A DNA stretch of 64,000 nucleotides from Caldicellulosiruptor changbaiensis (GCF_003999255.1 NZ_CP034791.1:701001-765000); one strand, 5' to 3'. Positions 53,926-63,154 are shown, numbered from the stretch's first letter. The notes: a model not told the origin generated them from the letters alone. Numbers and translations: made by a program.

Positions 53926-55640
53926 TGCAAAGTGAAATTATAGTAGATGTTAGTTTTGGTGAGACCCGAGTTGCAGTTTTAGAAGACAAAGAACTTGTTG
54001 AGATTTACATCGAAAGGAATGACCAGCAGAGCATAGTTGGAAATATCTACAAAGGGGTTGTTGAAAACATCCTACCCGGCATGGACGCAGCATTTGTAAA
54101 CATCGGCCAGGACAAGAATGCTTTTTTGTACTTAGGAGATATAAATAGGCTTGAGTTTGGCGATACAGATGAATACTATGAGATAAAGACAAATCCGCTT
54201 GCCCTGCGGTGTGGGCAAGAAATAGTTGTTCAGGTAATAAAAGAGGCATATGACCAAAAAGGACCAAGGGTAACAACCAATATAACACTTCCGGGCAGGT
54301 ATTTGGTTCTTTTACCAAACACAGAGTATATTGGAATTTCAAAAAGAATAGAGTTTGAAGAAGAGAGAACAAGGCTAAAAGAGATTGCGTGCAAAATCAA
54401 ACCAGATGGAATGGGGCTTATTGTCAGAACTGCAGCAGAAGGCAAGAGCGAAGAGGTTTTGAGAAACGAGCTTGAGTTTTTGAAAAACCTCTGGCAGAAG
54501 ATAAGGCAAAAGAGCAAAGAAAGTGCGCCTGTTCTTTTGTACAAGGATTATGACCTTGTCTTTAAAGCTGTAAGAGATATGTTCACAAATCAGGTGGACA
54601 GGTTTGTAATAAATGACAGGAAAAAGTATAACAAAATAATAGAGTTTTTATCTACTTATGCGCCAAGTCTTAAAAGCAAGGTTGAGTATTTTAATCTTGC
54701 AACAAACATTTTTGAATATTTTCAGATAGAGCAAAAGTTGTCAAAGGCTTTGTCAAAGCGTGTATGGTTGAAGAGCGGTGGGTATATAGTAATAGATGAG
54801 ACAGAGGCTTTGACTGTGATAGATGTCAATACAGGAAAGTTTGTTGGGAAAAATGATGTTTCAGAGACAATTCTAAAAACAAATCTTGAAGCGGCAGTTG
54901 AGATTGCAAGACAGATTAGGCTCCGTGACATAGGTGGAATTATAATAATTGACTTTATTGATATGAAGAATCCTGAGCACCAAAAACTTGTATTAGATGC
55001 TTTAAAAGAAGCTTTGAAACGCGACAAGACCAAAACAGTTGTTGTTGGTATAACTCCTTTGGGCCTTGTTGAGATGACAAGAAAAAAGGTCAGGCAACGA
55101 CTTAGCTGTATCATGCAGTCGTGCTGTCCTTACTGTGAAGGTAGTGGGAAAATCTTGTCACCCGAGACAGTGGCTTTAAAAGTCTTAAAGGAGATTGAAT
55201 GGTATTTTAAAAATAGAGTTGAGGAAAAGTTCTTTGTTGAGATAAATACCAAGGTATGCGAGGTTTTAAGGAAGGGTGAGGTAGATAGAATAAAAGAGCT
55301 TCAAGAAAAGTACAAGAAAAAAATATATCTAAAAGCTTCTTCTAATATCCATATTAACAAGTTCACAATATGTCCTGTAAAAGATGAAGACCATTACATG
55401 GCACTGTGTGGAGCTCTTTCTGAGGGCGATGAGGTTTTGGCATTTGTTGAGGAAGAAGATAAATTCAATCCCAAAAATGCAGTTGGGTATGTCAACCAGA
55501 ACAGAATAGAATTTGACGATGCTTCTGACCTTATTGGTAAATACATTTATGCGAAGGTTGAAAAGGTATACGGGACTTTGTCAAAAGGCAAGATTTTAGA
55601 GGTGTGTGAAGAGAATAAGGAGGATGTAAGAGAGTTTTAA
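53925..55640 (+). CDS. rng: Ribonuclease G (RNase E/G family)
   Basis: The 571-residue endoribonuclease cuts single-stranded AU-rich RNA and matures rRNA ends. It has the N-terminal S1 domain (VGNIYKGVVENILPGMDAAFVNIGQDKNAFLYLGD). Catalytic acids are in TVIDVNTGKFVGK and GGIIIIDFIDM, and the Cys pair for zinc-linked dimerisation is in SCCPYCEGSGK. In many Firmicutes rplU and rpmA follow; here efp follows with its own promoter. Confidence 0.93.
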   Translation: MQSEIIVDVSFGETRVAVLEDKELVEIYIERNDQQSIVGNIYKGVVENILPGMDAAFVNIGQDKNAFLYLGDINRLEFGDTDEYYEIKTNPLALRCGQEIVVQVIKEAYDQKGPRVTTNITLPGRYLVLLPNTEYIGISKRIEFEEERTRLKEIACKIKPDGMGLIVRTAAEGKSEEVLRNELEFLKNLWQKIRQKSKESAPVLLYKDYDLVFKAVRDMFTNQVDRFVINDRKKYNKIIEFLSTYAPSLKSKVEYFNLATNIFEYFQIEQKLSKALSKRVWLKSGGYIVIDETEALTVIDVNTGKFVGKNDVSETILKTNLEAAVEIARQIRLRDIGGIIIIDFIDMKNPEHQKLVLDALKEALKRDKTKTVVVGITPLGLVEMTRKKVRQRLSCIMQSCCPYCEGSGKILSPETVALKVLKEIEWYFKNRVEEKFFVEINTKVCEVLRKGEVDRIKELQEKYKKKIYLKASSNIHINKFTICPVKDEDHYMALCGALSEGDEVLAFVEEEDKFNPKNAVGYVNQNRIEFDDASDLIGKYIYAKVEKVYGTLSKGKILEVCEENKEDVREF

Positions 55641-55645
55641 TTTGG

Positions 55646-55675
55646 TTGAAAAAAGTATAAATTTTTTGATAAAAT
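55646..55675 (+). promoter_or_regulatory. Promoter of efp
   Basis: TTGAAA (55646-55651), an 18-base spacer and TAAAAT (55670-55675) lie 33 bases before the efp ATG. Confidence 0.6.
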
Positions 55676-55708
55676 AGAAGAGCAAAATTTTATAGCGGAG
55701 GGAAGCCG

Positions 55709-56266
55709 ATGGTTGAAGCAGGCGATTTTCGAAGAGGATTGACAATAGAGTACGATGGTCAAATCTTTCAGGTTATTGAGTTTTTGCATGTAAAACCTGG
55801 TAAGGGTGCAGCGTTTGTAAGAACAAAATTAAAAAATATAAAAACTGGAGCTGTAATTGAAAAGACATTCAGACCTGATGAGAGAATGCCGCTTGCACAC
55901 ATTGAAAGAAGGGAAATGCAGTATCTTTACAATGACGGGGAACTTTATTATTTCATGGATACACAAACATATGAACAGATAGCGTTAAACCAAGAAATGG
56001 TTGGTGATGCACTAAAGTTTGTAAAGGAGAACATGACAGTTACAATTCTTTCTCACAATGGTAGCGTATTTGGAGTTGAGCCGCCAAGGTTTGTTGAGCT
56101 TGAAGTCATTGACACAGAACCAGGCTTCAAAGGCGATACTCAAACAGGTGCAACAAAACCTGCTAAGGTTGAGACAGGTGCTGTCATTCAGGTGCCATTG
56201 TTTATAAACGTTGGTGACAAGATAAAGATTGACACATCAACAGAAGAGTATTTGTCAAGAGTGTAA
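55709..56266 (+). CDS. efp: Translation elongation factor P
   Basis: EF-P rescues ribosomes stalled at polyproline. The 185-residue protein has three beta-barrel domains. Domain I shows [17 protein letters not shown] and the tip lysine K32 ([15 protein letters not shown]). The C-terminal signature is [24 protein letters not shown]. The modification enzyme genes are not nearby. Confidence 0.97.
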   Translation: MVEAGDFRRGLTIEYDGQIFQVIEFLHVKPGKGAAFVRTKLKNIKTGAVIEKTFRPDERMPLAHIERREMQYLYNDGELYYFMDTQTYEQIALNQEMVGDALKFVKENMTVTILSHNGSVFGVEPPRFVELEVIDTEPGFKGDTQTGATKPAKVETGAVIQVPLFINVGDKIKIDTSTEEYLSRV

Positions 56267-56277
56267 TTTATTAAATG

Positions 56278-56306
56278 TTGTAATTTTGTATGTTAGTGTG
56301 TATAAA
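56278..56306 (+). promoter_or_regulatory. Promoter of the CD1247-type gene
   Basis: TTGTAA (56278-56283), a 17-base spacer and TATAAA (56301-56306) lie 64 bases before the next ATG. A short CCATT/AATGG hairpin overlaps the region downstream. Confidence 0.45.
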
Positions 56307-56369
56307 CCATTTTTAATGGGTAAATATTAAGTATAGAGAGGTTATCTTGTTTTTTAGGAGGACAATCGA

Positions 56370-56858
56370 ATGGAAAATTTATATGAAAAGGTAGCGTATT
56401 TAAGAGGCCTGGCAGACGGGCTTGGGGTTAGCGAAGAGTCTAAGGAAGGAAAGCTTATAAGAAGTATTATTGATGTGCTGGACGAGTTTGCAGACGCTAT
56501 AAATGAGTTAGATACCAGATATAGCGAGCTTGAAGATGTTGTTGAGTCTCTTGATGAGGATTTAGAGAAGTTAGAAGATGAAGTGTATGAAGATTATGAT
56601 GATGAAGAGTATGATGACTACTATGATGAAGAAGATGAGGATGAAGACTTGATTGAAATAACATGCCCAAATTGCAAGGTGACATTCTACTTAGAAGAAG
56701 ACGAGTACTTAAATGAAGACGAGATTGAATGTCCAAATTGCAATGAGGTCATTTACCTTGATGAGTTAGAAGAAGAGTATGACGATGGAGAGTATGATGA
56801 AGATTACGAGGATAATGAAAAAGATGAAGAAAGTGAAGAAAACGACCAGAAGAAATAA
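56370..56858 (+). CDS. Acidic zinc-ribbon protein (CD1247 N-terminal domain type)
   Basis: The 162-residue protein starts with a helical domain (NLYEKVAYLRGLADGLGV and DVLDEFADAINELDTRYSELEDVVESL). A very acidic Asp/Glu/Tyr tract follows, then a zinc ribbon with CPNC twice (TCPNCKVTFYL, ECPNCNEVIYL) and a second acidic tail. The N-terminal domain is conserved in Clostridia as the CD1247 type. Its role is not known; the ribbon and acidic tail suggest a nucleic-acid or transcription-linked protein. A terminator follows. Confidence 0.8.
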   Translation: MENLYEKVAYLRGLADGLGVSEESKEGKLIRSIIDVLDEFADAINELDTRYSELEDVVESLDEDLEKLEDEVYEDYDDEEYDDYYDEEDEDEDLIEITCPNCKVTFYLEEDEYLNEDEIECPNCNEVIYLDELEEEYDDGEYDEDYEDNEKDEESEENDQKK

Positions 56859-56879
56859 TTATATTTGAAATTTATAAAG

Positions 56880-56907
56880 GCCGGTGAGCTAATTGCCGGC
56901 TTTTTGT
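56880..56907 (+). terminator. Rho-independent terminator
   Basis: The stem GCCGG/CCGGC (56880-56884 with 56896-56900) is extended by flanking A/T pairs around a bulged G, and is followed by TTTTTGTTT. Confidence 0.75.
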
Positions 56908-56999
56908 TTCTTCATGTTTTGTTTGTCACAGCAGTGCAATTGTTTTAGATTGACAAAAAAATATGCTTTGGTTGTGTTGAAAATGTATAATAATAAGAT

Positions 57000-57038
57000 T
57001 GTCAAATTATTGACATTGCTAAGTAGTTTAGATATAAT
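57000..57038 (+). promoter_or_regulatory. Promoter of the serine operon with an overlapping inverted repeat
   Basis: TTGACA (57010-57015), a 17-base spacer and TATAAT (57033-57038) match consensus exactly. The -35 box is the right arm of an inverted repeat TGTCAA-ATTA-TTGACA (57000-57015), a possible repressor site. The leader to the ATG is only 49 bases, too short for a T-box. Confidence 0.7.
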
Positions 57039-57087
57039 CAAACTTAAATAATCATTCAGTTTTGTTGAAAGGGGTAGAAAATTAACC

Positions 57088-58248
57088 ATGAGAAAACCAA
57101 AACTGCTAATGACACCTGGTCCAACTCCACTTCCACCAGAGGTAATTGCTGCCATGTCACAGCAGATTATTCATCATCGAACAAAAGAATTTGGTGAAAT
57201 TTTCTCAAGAGTAAATGAAAACCTAAAAAAGGTTTTTCAGACAAAGAACAACGTACTCACCTTTGCAGCATCGGGTACTGGTGCAATGGAAGCAAGTGCT
57301 GTCAATTTCTTTTCTGAAGGCGATACCGTTTTAGTTGTATCAGTGGGGGTTTTTGGTGATAGGTTTATAAATATATGCAAAACATTTGGTTTGAATGTTA
57401 TTGAGAAGAAATATAACTATGGGGATGTTGCAAATATAGATGAAGTAATTGAAATAATTGAAAGCAACAGAGATATAAAAGGTGTGTTTATAACTCACAA
57501 CGAAACATCAACAGGTGTTACAAACCCCATAGAAAAGCTTGCGAGGTATCTAAAAAATACAGACAAAATTTTGATTGTTGATGCTGTAAGTTCACTTGGC
57601 GCAATTGATTTGAAGACAGATGAGTGGGGAGTTGACGTTGTTGTTACAGGTTCTCAAAAAGCTTTGATGTCACCACCAGGTCTTGCGTTTGTCTCTGTGT
57701 CTGACAAGGCATGGGAGTTTTACAAGACATCTAAACTAAGAAAATTTTACTGGGACTTTAAAAAGTATCAAGACAATCTCCTAAAAGAAAGCCAAGACAC
57801 CCCTTTCACGCCTGCTGTTACATTAATAAGAGCAGTTGATGTAGGATTGAAACTTCTATTGGACTATGGGCTTGAGAACAACTTCAAGAGACATACAAGG
57901 CTTGCAAAACTCACACAGCTTGCTGCTGATAAACTCAATTTAGAGCTTCTACCAAAGAAAGAGTACTCATCTGCTGTAATTACTGCTATTAAGGCACCTG
58001 AGGGCGTTGACATTGAAAAGGTAAGAAAGATAATGAATCAAAAGTATGATATAATGGTAACAGGAGGACAAGCATCACTTAAAGGAAAGATTATAAGAAT
58101 TGGACACATGGGATACGTTGACGAGTTTGATCTTTTAAAAACAATTGAATGTTTTGAGCTTGCACTTTTGGAGTGCGGTTATAAGAATTTTGAAGTTGGA
58201 GAAGCAACTAAAGCAGTGCTTCAAGAAATTGCCAAGGAGGTAAGATAA
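57088..58248 (+). CDS. Class V aminotransferase (serine/alanine-glyoxylate or phosphoserine type)
   Basis: The 386-residue PLP enzyme has LMTPGPTPLPPEV at the start, ASGTGAMEASAVNF for cofactor phosphate, and the Schiff-base lysine K191 in VTGSQKALMSPPGLAF. The sequence belongs to the small serine-pyruvate/alanine-glyoxylate group, not the classical SerC group. Because serA follows after only 4 bases, it most likely supplies the transamination step of serine synthesis in this organism. Glyoxylate or alanine transamination is the alternative. Confidence 0.9.
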   Translation: MRKPKLLMTPGPTPLPPEVIAAMSQQIIHHRTKEFGEIFSRVNENLKKVFQTKNNVLTFAASGTGAMEASAVNFFSEGDTVLVVSVGVFGDRFINICKTFGLNVIEKKYNYGDVANIDEVIEIIESNRDIKGVFITHNETSTGVTNPIEKLARYLKNTDKILIVDAVSSLGAIDLKTDEWGVDVVVTGSQKALMSPPGLAFVSVSDKAWEFYKTSKLRKFYWDFKKYQDNLLKESQDTPFTPAVTLIRAVDVGLKLLLDYGLENNFKRHTRLAKLTQLAADKLNLELLPKKEYSSAVITAIKAPEGVDIEKVRKIMNQKYDIMVTGGQASLKGKIIRIGHMGYVDEFDLLKTIECFELALLECGYKNFEVGEATKAVLQEIAKEVR

Positions 58249-58252
58249 GTAA

Positions 58253-59869
58253 ATGAAAGTATTGGTTACAGAAAGGATTGCAAAAGAAGGTATAGAGATT
58301 TTAAAAAATGAAGGAATTGAAGTTGACGAAAAAATAGGGCTTTCGCACGAAGAGATTTGCAACATTATAGGCGGCTACGATGCTTTAATTGTCAGAAGTG
58401 CTACAAAAGTAAATGAAGAGATGATTAAGTGCGGGAAGAACTTAAAAGTGATTGCAAGGGCAGGCGTTGGAATTGATAATGTGGATGTAGAAGCTGCAAC
58501 AAAACAAGGTATAATTGTGGTCAATGCTCCAGATGGCAATATTATGGCGGCTGCAGAGCTCACACTCGGACTTATATTCAGCATATTCAGGTACATTCCA
58601 CAGGCGTATATGTCCTGCAAACAGGGAGATTTTAGAAGAAATAAGTTCAAAGGTGTAGAGCTTTACGAAAAAACAGCAGGGATAATTGGTTTTGGCAAGA
58701 TTGGAGCGTTGGTGGCTGAAAGACTAAAAGCGTGCGGAATGAGAGTTATTGCGTATGACCCATATGTCTCTGATGAGAAGTTCAAAAAATATGGCGTAGA
58801 AAAGGTAGATTTTGAAACTCTCTTGAAAGAATCTGATCTTATAACAATTCACACACCCAAGACACCGGAGACTTATAATTTAATTTCTGAGAAAGAATTC
58901 AAAAAAATGAAAAAAGGTGTTAGGATAGTAAACTGTGCACGCGGTGGAGTTATCAATGAAAAAGACCTTTACAATGCGATAAAAGAAGGTATTGTTGCAG
59001 CAGCAGCGCTTGATGTTTTGGAGAAAGAGCCAAACTTTGAGCTTGAGAAACAGGACTATTACAACCCACTTTTGGAGCTTGACAATGTTGTAATTACACC
59101 TCACTTAGGAGCATCAACTCAAGAAGCGCAGGTGAATGTTGCTGTATCTGTTGCAAAAGAGGTTGCAGCAGTGCTAAAAGGTGGCATTGCAAAAAATGCT
59201 GTCAATCTTCCTGCATTTGAGAAAGAAAAACTTGATGAGATTTTGCCATACTTAGAACTTGCTGAAGCAATGGGCAAGATTTTCATCCAAGCAGAAAGAG
59301 CCTTTGCGAAGAAAATAGAGATTATCTATAGCGGACAGATAGATGAAAAGATGACAACATGGCTCACACGTGCACTTTTGAAAGGCTATCTTGAGTTTTC
59401 TGTTCAGGACACTGTAAATTATGTAAATTCTCAAGTTTTAGCACAAGAACAAGGCATTGAGGTAATTGAGAGCAAAACACACGAAGGCGGAAAGTTCAAG
59501 AATATGATAACTGCAAGGTTTACAACAGATGAAAAGGTATTAGAACTTGCTGGTACAGTTTACAACAATGAAGGAAGAATTATAGATTTCTTTGGATACA
59601 AAGTTGACTTCAAGCCAGAAAAGTACATGCTCCTTATTCAAAATATTGACAAGCCTGGTATGATAGGTAAAATTGGTACAATTGTTGGGGAGTACGGAAT
59701 TAACATTGCTACAATGCAGGTTTCGCGCAACAAAAAAGGTGAAAAAGCTGTTATGGTATGTGAGATTGATGGGGCTTTGCCAGATGAAGCGGTTGAAAAG
59801 CTCAAAAATACAGATGGTATCTTGAGAGTCACAATGGCAAAACTACAAAAAGTTGCTATCAAAAAGTAA
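58253..59869 (+). CDS. serA: D-3-phosphoglycerate dehydrogenase
   Basis: SerA oxidises 3-phosphoglycerate to phosphohydroxypyruvate, the first step of serine synthesis. The 538-residue protein is the long type. It has an NAD fold with IGFGKIGALVAERLK, the substrate Arg in NCARGGVI, and the catalytic His in TPHLGAST. An allosteric substrate-binding domain follows, and the C-terminal ACT domain (LLIQNIDKPGMIGKIGTIVGEYGINIATMQVSR) could bind serine as feedback inhibitor. Confidence 0.95.
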   Translation: MKVLVTERIAKEGIEILKNEGIEVDEKIGLSHEEICNIIGGYDALIVRSATKVNEEMIKCGKNLKVIARAGVGIDNVDVEAATKQGIIVVNAPDGNIMAAAELTLGLIFSIFRYIPQAYMSCKQGDFRRNKFKGVELYEKTAGIIGFGKIGALVAERLKACGMRVIAYDPYVSDEKFKKYGVEKVDFETLLKESDLITIHTPKTPETYNLISEKEFKKMKKGVRIVNCARGGVINEKDLYNAIKEGIVAAAALDVLEKEPNFELEKQDYYNPLLELDNVVITPHLGASTQEAQVNVAVSVAKEVAAVLKGGIAKNAVNLPAFEKEKLDEILPYLELAEAMGKIFIQAERAFAKKIEIIYSGQIDEKMTTWLTRALLKGYLEFSVQDTVNYVNSQVLAQEQGIEVIESKTHEGGKFKNMITARFTTDEKVLELAGTVYNNEGRIIDFFGYKVDFKPEKYMLLIQNIDKPGMIGKIGTIVGEYGINIATMQVSRNKKGEKAVMVCEIDGALPDEAVEKLKNTDGILRVTMAKLQKVAIKK

Positions 59870-59898
59870 AAACTGAAAAAGAAAGGGTTTTGCAAAAG

Positions 59899-61173
59899 AT
59901 GGCAAATATCAGAGCTTTTAGGGGTTTGAGATATTCACCTGAAGTCAAGTTAGATGACTGTATTTGTCCGCCTTATGATATAATCTCAGAAAGCGAGCGT
60001 GAGGAACTTTATAAAAAGAGTGAATACAACATTATAAGGGTTGAATTTGGGAAAGAATTTGAAGGTGACAATGAACAAAACAACAAGTTCACACGTGCAA
60101 AAAAGTATTTAGATGAGTGGATTCAAAAGGGAATTTTGAAATTTGATGAAAAAGAGAGTGTATATGTAATTGAGCAGGAATTTGAAGTAGAAGGCAGGCG
60201 ATACAAAAGGACAGGTTTAATAGTTTTGCTTGAGCTTGTTAGCTTTGAAGAAGGGATTGTCATTCCTCACGAGTTTACACTTTCCAAACCAAAGCAAGAA
60301 AGACTTAATCTTCTTAAACACACACGCGCAAATATAAGCAGCATTTTTGGACTTTATGAAGACAAGGAGTTCAATGTAAAACAAGTACTTGACAGTATCA
60401 AGGCAAAAAAGGAAGATATAAGTTACAATGGAATTGGTACATTTGAAAGAATGTGGATTGTATCAGATGATGATATAATAGATAAGCTCAAGAAGCTATT
60501 TTCTGACAAGAAAATCTTCATAGCAGATGGTCATCACAGGTATGAGACTGCTTTGGAGTATAAAAAAGAGATGATGCAAAAAGAAGATTATAGCAAGGAT
60601 GCGGATTATAACTACATTATGATAACATTGACAGCGTTAGAGGATGAAGGTATAGTAATCCTTCCAACCCACAGAATTGTTCTTTCAACAGATGTTGAAG
60701 AGGATATTTTTATTGAAAGGTTAAAGGAAAACTTTGATATAGAGGAAGGTAAGTATGAGCCTTTAAAGGAAAAGCTTGCAGCATATAGAAAGTATGCGTT
60801 CTTAGTGTATACTTACAATAGAAACTACTACTTAATAAAGCTAAAAGATCCTGAAAAAGCCTTGAAAAATGTTGAGGGAAGCAAAGCGTATAAAAACCTT
60901 GACGTTGTTGTTTTGCAAAAACTTGTATTAAATGATGTATTAAATATCACTGATGAGGATATATTACACCAAAGAAATCTGAAGTACACAAAGTCAGATA
61001 AAGAGTTAATTGATGTAGTTGACAGTGGAGCGAAATACGGATTTATATTAAATCCAACACTTGCTGAGGAGTTAAAAGAGGTGTCATTGAGTGGCGAAAA
61101 AATGCCCCAAAAATCCACCTACTTTTATCCAAAGCTTATGACGGGAAATGTAATATTTGTACATCAGAAATAA
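59899..61173 (+). CDS. DUF1015 family protein
   Basis: The 424-residue protein starts at ATG 59899, with a longer TTG 59890 as alternative. It has the DUF1015 blocks IRAFRGLRYSPE, CPPYDIISESERE, NIIRVEFGKE, IFIADGHHRYETALEY and ILPTHRIV. It is the third gene of the serA operon, an association common in Clostridia. A metal-dependent or kinase-like role in serine metabolism has been suggested by linkage for this family; the sequence alone does not show the reaction. A terminator follows. Confidence 0.88.
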   Translation: MANIRAFRGLRYSPEVKLDDCICPPYDIISESEREELYKKSEYNIIRVEFGKEFEGDNEQNNKFTRAKKYLDEWIQKGILKFDEKESVYVIEQEFEVEGRRYKRTGLIVLLELVSFEEGIVIPHEFTLSKPKQERLNLLKHTRANISSIFGLYEDKEFNVKQVLDSIKAKKEDISYNGIGTFERMWIVSDDDIIDKLKKLFSDKKIFIADGHHRYETALEYKKEMMQKEDYSKDADYNYIMITLTALEDEGIVILPTHRIVLSTDVEEDIFIERLKENFDIEEGKYEPLKEKLAAYRKYAFLVYTYNRNYYLIKLKDPEKALKNVEGSKAYKNLDVVVLQKLVLNDVLNITDEDILHQRNLKYTKSDKELIDVVDSGAKYGFILNPTLAEELKEVSLSGEKMPQKSTYFYPKLMTGNVIFVHQK

Positions 61174-61218
61174 GTTAAAAATGGTTGTGATATTTTAGGG
61201 CAAGACTGAAATTATGAA

Positions 61219-61268
61219 GGTTTGGATATTGATGCCCGATGTGGTATGATATCCAAACCGTTTTTTAT
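61219..61268 (+). terminator. Rho-independent terminator of the serine operon
   Basis: An 11-bp perfect stem GGTTTGGATAT/ATATCCAAACC (61219-61229 with 61249-61259) is followed by GTTTTTTATT. Confidence 0.9.
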
Positions 61269-61311
61269 TAGGTTTGCAAAAGACAATAAGGAAGGGAGAA
61301 GTGCTTGTAAG

Positions 61312-62112
61312 ATGATAAAGCTTGTTGCAACAGACCTTGACGATAGTCTCCTTTCAAAAGACCTGAAGATAACTCCCAAAAATCTAAAGGCTATTGAATT
61401 TTTGAAGAAAAACAATGTAATTTTGATATTGGCATCAGGTCGGCCTTATCCTTCTGTGAAAAAGATTGCCTATGACCTTGAAAATTTTTATCCCATGATA
61501 ACTTATCAAGGTGCTTTAGTTTACGACCCAAAAGACGATAAAAAGTTATATGGATGTGAGATTCAGCCAAATGATGCAAAAGAGCTTATAAGGCTTGCCA
61601 AAGAAGAGAATATACATGTTCACATATACATTGACAATGTCTGGTATGTTGAGGTATTTAATGAGAAGGTAGAGTATTACAAAAACCTGACGGGTCTTGA
61701 GCCTGTGAAGGTGGACAATTTTTTAGAGTTTGTAGACAGACCTGTTACAAAGGTTTTGTTTTTTGATGAGCATGAAAGGCTTCAAAAGTTAAAAGAGAGC
61801 TTACCTCTTGAGTTTTCAAAAAAGTTTAACATTATGTTTTCTAAGCCTTTTTTCTTGGAGTTCACTGATATTAATGTTTCTAAGGGAAATGCTTTGAAAT
61901 TTTTAGCGCAATATTATAACCTCAAAAGAGATGAAATAATGGCAATAGGTGATGGTGACAATGACATTTCAATGATTGAATATGCAGGGATTGGGGTTGC
62001 AGTCGAAAATGCAACAGAGAAGTTAAAAGAGGTAGCAAGCTTTATAACTTTGAGCTGTGACAATAATGGCTTTGCACATGCTGTTGAAAAAGTATTCAAT
62101 GTTGAGTTTTAA
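61312..62112 (+). CDS. Cof-type HAD-superfamily phosphatase
   Basis: The 266-residue HAD hydrolase has the nucleophile motif VATDLDDSLLSKD, LASGRPYP, NVSKGNALKFL and AIGDGDNDISMIEYAGIGVAVENA, with a IIB cap. It is a paralogue of the protein at 47495. The start is ATG 61312; a longer open frame begins inside the preceding terminator and is not credible. The substrate is unknown. Confidence 0.88.
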   Translation: MIKLVATDLDDSLLSKDLKITPKNLKAIEFLKKNNVILILASGRPYPSVKKIAYDLENFYPMITYQGALVYDPKDDKKLYGCEIQPNDAKELIRLAKEENIHVHIYIDNVWYVEVFNEKVEYYKNLTGLEPVKVDNFLEFVDRPVTKVLFFDEHERLQKLKESLPLEFSKKFNIMFSKPFFLEFTDINVSKGNALKFLAQYYNLKRDEIMAIGDGDNDISMIEYAGIGVAVENATEKLKEVASFITLSCDNNGFAHAVEKVFNVEF

Positions 62113-62221
62113 AAATTTCATGCATATAATAGCATAAAAAAAAGAAAATCTTATAAGTTAATAAGAAAACGAGGGCTAATTTAAAAATTTAAAGGAAAAT
62201 GATATTTTTTTAAAAAATATA

Positions 62222-62249
62222 TTGACTTTTGAAAAAATTTTGCTAAAAT
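62222..62249 (+). promoter_or_regulatory. Promoter of speD
   Basis: TTGACT (62222-62227), a 16-base spacer and TAAAAT (62244-62249) with TGC directly before the -10 box. It lies 48 bases before the speD ATG. Confidence 0.65.
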
Positions 62250-62297
62250 AAATTCTGTTACTTGAAAATAGCAAATTCCAAGAAGGAGGTAGAGAAG

Positions 62298-62672
62298 ATG
62301 CACGCATTGGGCAGGCACATTATTGCGGAGCTGTACGGTTGTGACAAGGAAGTACTCAACAACCGCGAGTTAATTGAAAAGATAATGGTAGAGTCAGCAC
62401 TCAAGGCAGGTGCAGAAGTAAGAGAGGTAGCGTTCCACAAGTTCTCACCACAGGGTGTGAGCGGGGTTGTAGTAATTTCAGAGTCACATTTGACAATTCA
62501 TACATGGCCAGAACTTGGGTATGCAGCTGTAGATGTGTTTACATGTGGTGAGAGGGTTGACCCATGGCAGGCTTGCAACTACATCACAGAGATGCTCAAA
62601 GCAAGCCACATGACAACTACAGAGGTAAAAAGAGGTTTGTTCGAACAACCTGTCAAGGTAGCAAACCTGTAA
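62298..62672 (+). CDS. speD: S-adenosylmethionine decarboxylase proenzyme
   Basis: SpeD makes decarboxylated SAM, the aminopropyl donor for spermidine and longer polyamines. The 124-residue protein is the short bacterial class seen in Thermotoga. Self-cleavage between Glu62 and Ser63 ([14 protein letters not shown]) makes the pyruvoyl group. His68 and Cys83 (VFTCGE) are the other processing and catalytic residues. ATG 62298 has AAGGAGG. The usual partner speE is not adjacent; only a possible small peptide gene and a terminator follow. Confidence 0.96.
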   Translation: MHALGRHIIAELYGCDKEVLNNRELIEKIMVESALKAGAEVREVAFHKFSPQGVSGVVVISESHLTIHTWPELGYAAVDVFTCGERVDPWQACNYITEMLKASHMTTTEVKRGLFEQPVKVANL

Positions 62673-62762
62673 TAATACCTCCTTTTTGTTGATGGTATAA
62701 ATAGGTTTTCGTTAAAGTTTTGAAGGGATGTGGAACTGGGAATTCTATAAGGAGGATATACC

Positions 62763-62831
62763 TTGTTTAAATTGTATTACATTTTGAGGTTTTTGATGTA
62801 TGAAAGAATACAAAAAGGGAAAAATATTTAA
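62763..62831 (+). CDS. Possible 22-residue peptide downstream of speD
   Basis: AAGGAGG (62749-62755), seven bases, then TTG 62763 opens a 22-codon frame (MFKLYYILRFLMYERIQKGKNI) ending at TAA 62829-62831. A terminator follows at 62868. The peptide is basic and hydrophobic, like a small membrane-associated peptide. The ribosome site is as good as any in the window, but so short a frame can arise by chance. Confidence 0.4.
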   Translation: MFKLYYILRFLMYERIQKGKNI

Positions 62832-62867
62832 CTGAAAGACCCCCTTTACTTAAATAAAAATATTTTC

Positions 62868-62906
62868 GGTGCACAGATAAGACTTTCTGTGCACCAATTT
62901 TTTTGG
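62868..62906 (+). terminator. Rho-independent terminator of the speD unit
   Basis: A 10-bp perfect stem GGTGCACAGA/TCTGTGCACC (62868-62877 with 62886-62895) has an 8-base loop and is followed by AATTTTTTTT. Confidence 0.92.
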
Positions 62907-63154
62907 ATTTACTAAACTTGGAATTCTGAAAACTTAAAATGTCGAAAGTGAAAAAACATGACATCAACAGCAAACTACTTTTCGAGAAACAGAGGTATTG
63001 TCCAAAGTTTTTAATTTCGTTTAACGATTAACACCTGTCAATTTCCTCTAATTGCCAAAACAAAATGGCCTTTAACAATATTAAATTTTATAAAAAAGTT
63101 AAATTTAGGACATTAGAATATTAATACTTCGAAAAGCAAATAATTTTCTTATTC
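62907..63154. other. Gene-poor AT-rich gap
   Basis: About 250 bases between the speD terminator and the end of the minus-strand gene. No frame of useful length, ribosome site, tRNA-like fold or clear repeat is seen. A short frame from ATG 62958 gives 18 codons and lacks a good ribosome site. It may be decayed DNA at the edge of an accessory region. Confidence 0.5.

Noticed and set aside
61222-61311. Upstream extension of the second HAD phosphatase
   Set aside because: The extension would lie inside a perfect rho-independent terminator and lacks a ribosome site.
62728-62787. 19-codon frame MWNWEFYKEDIPCLNC... downstream of speD
   Set aside because: The GAAGGG site touches the ATG directly, leaving no spacing. 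The overlapping TTG 62763 frame is better supported.
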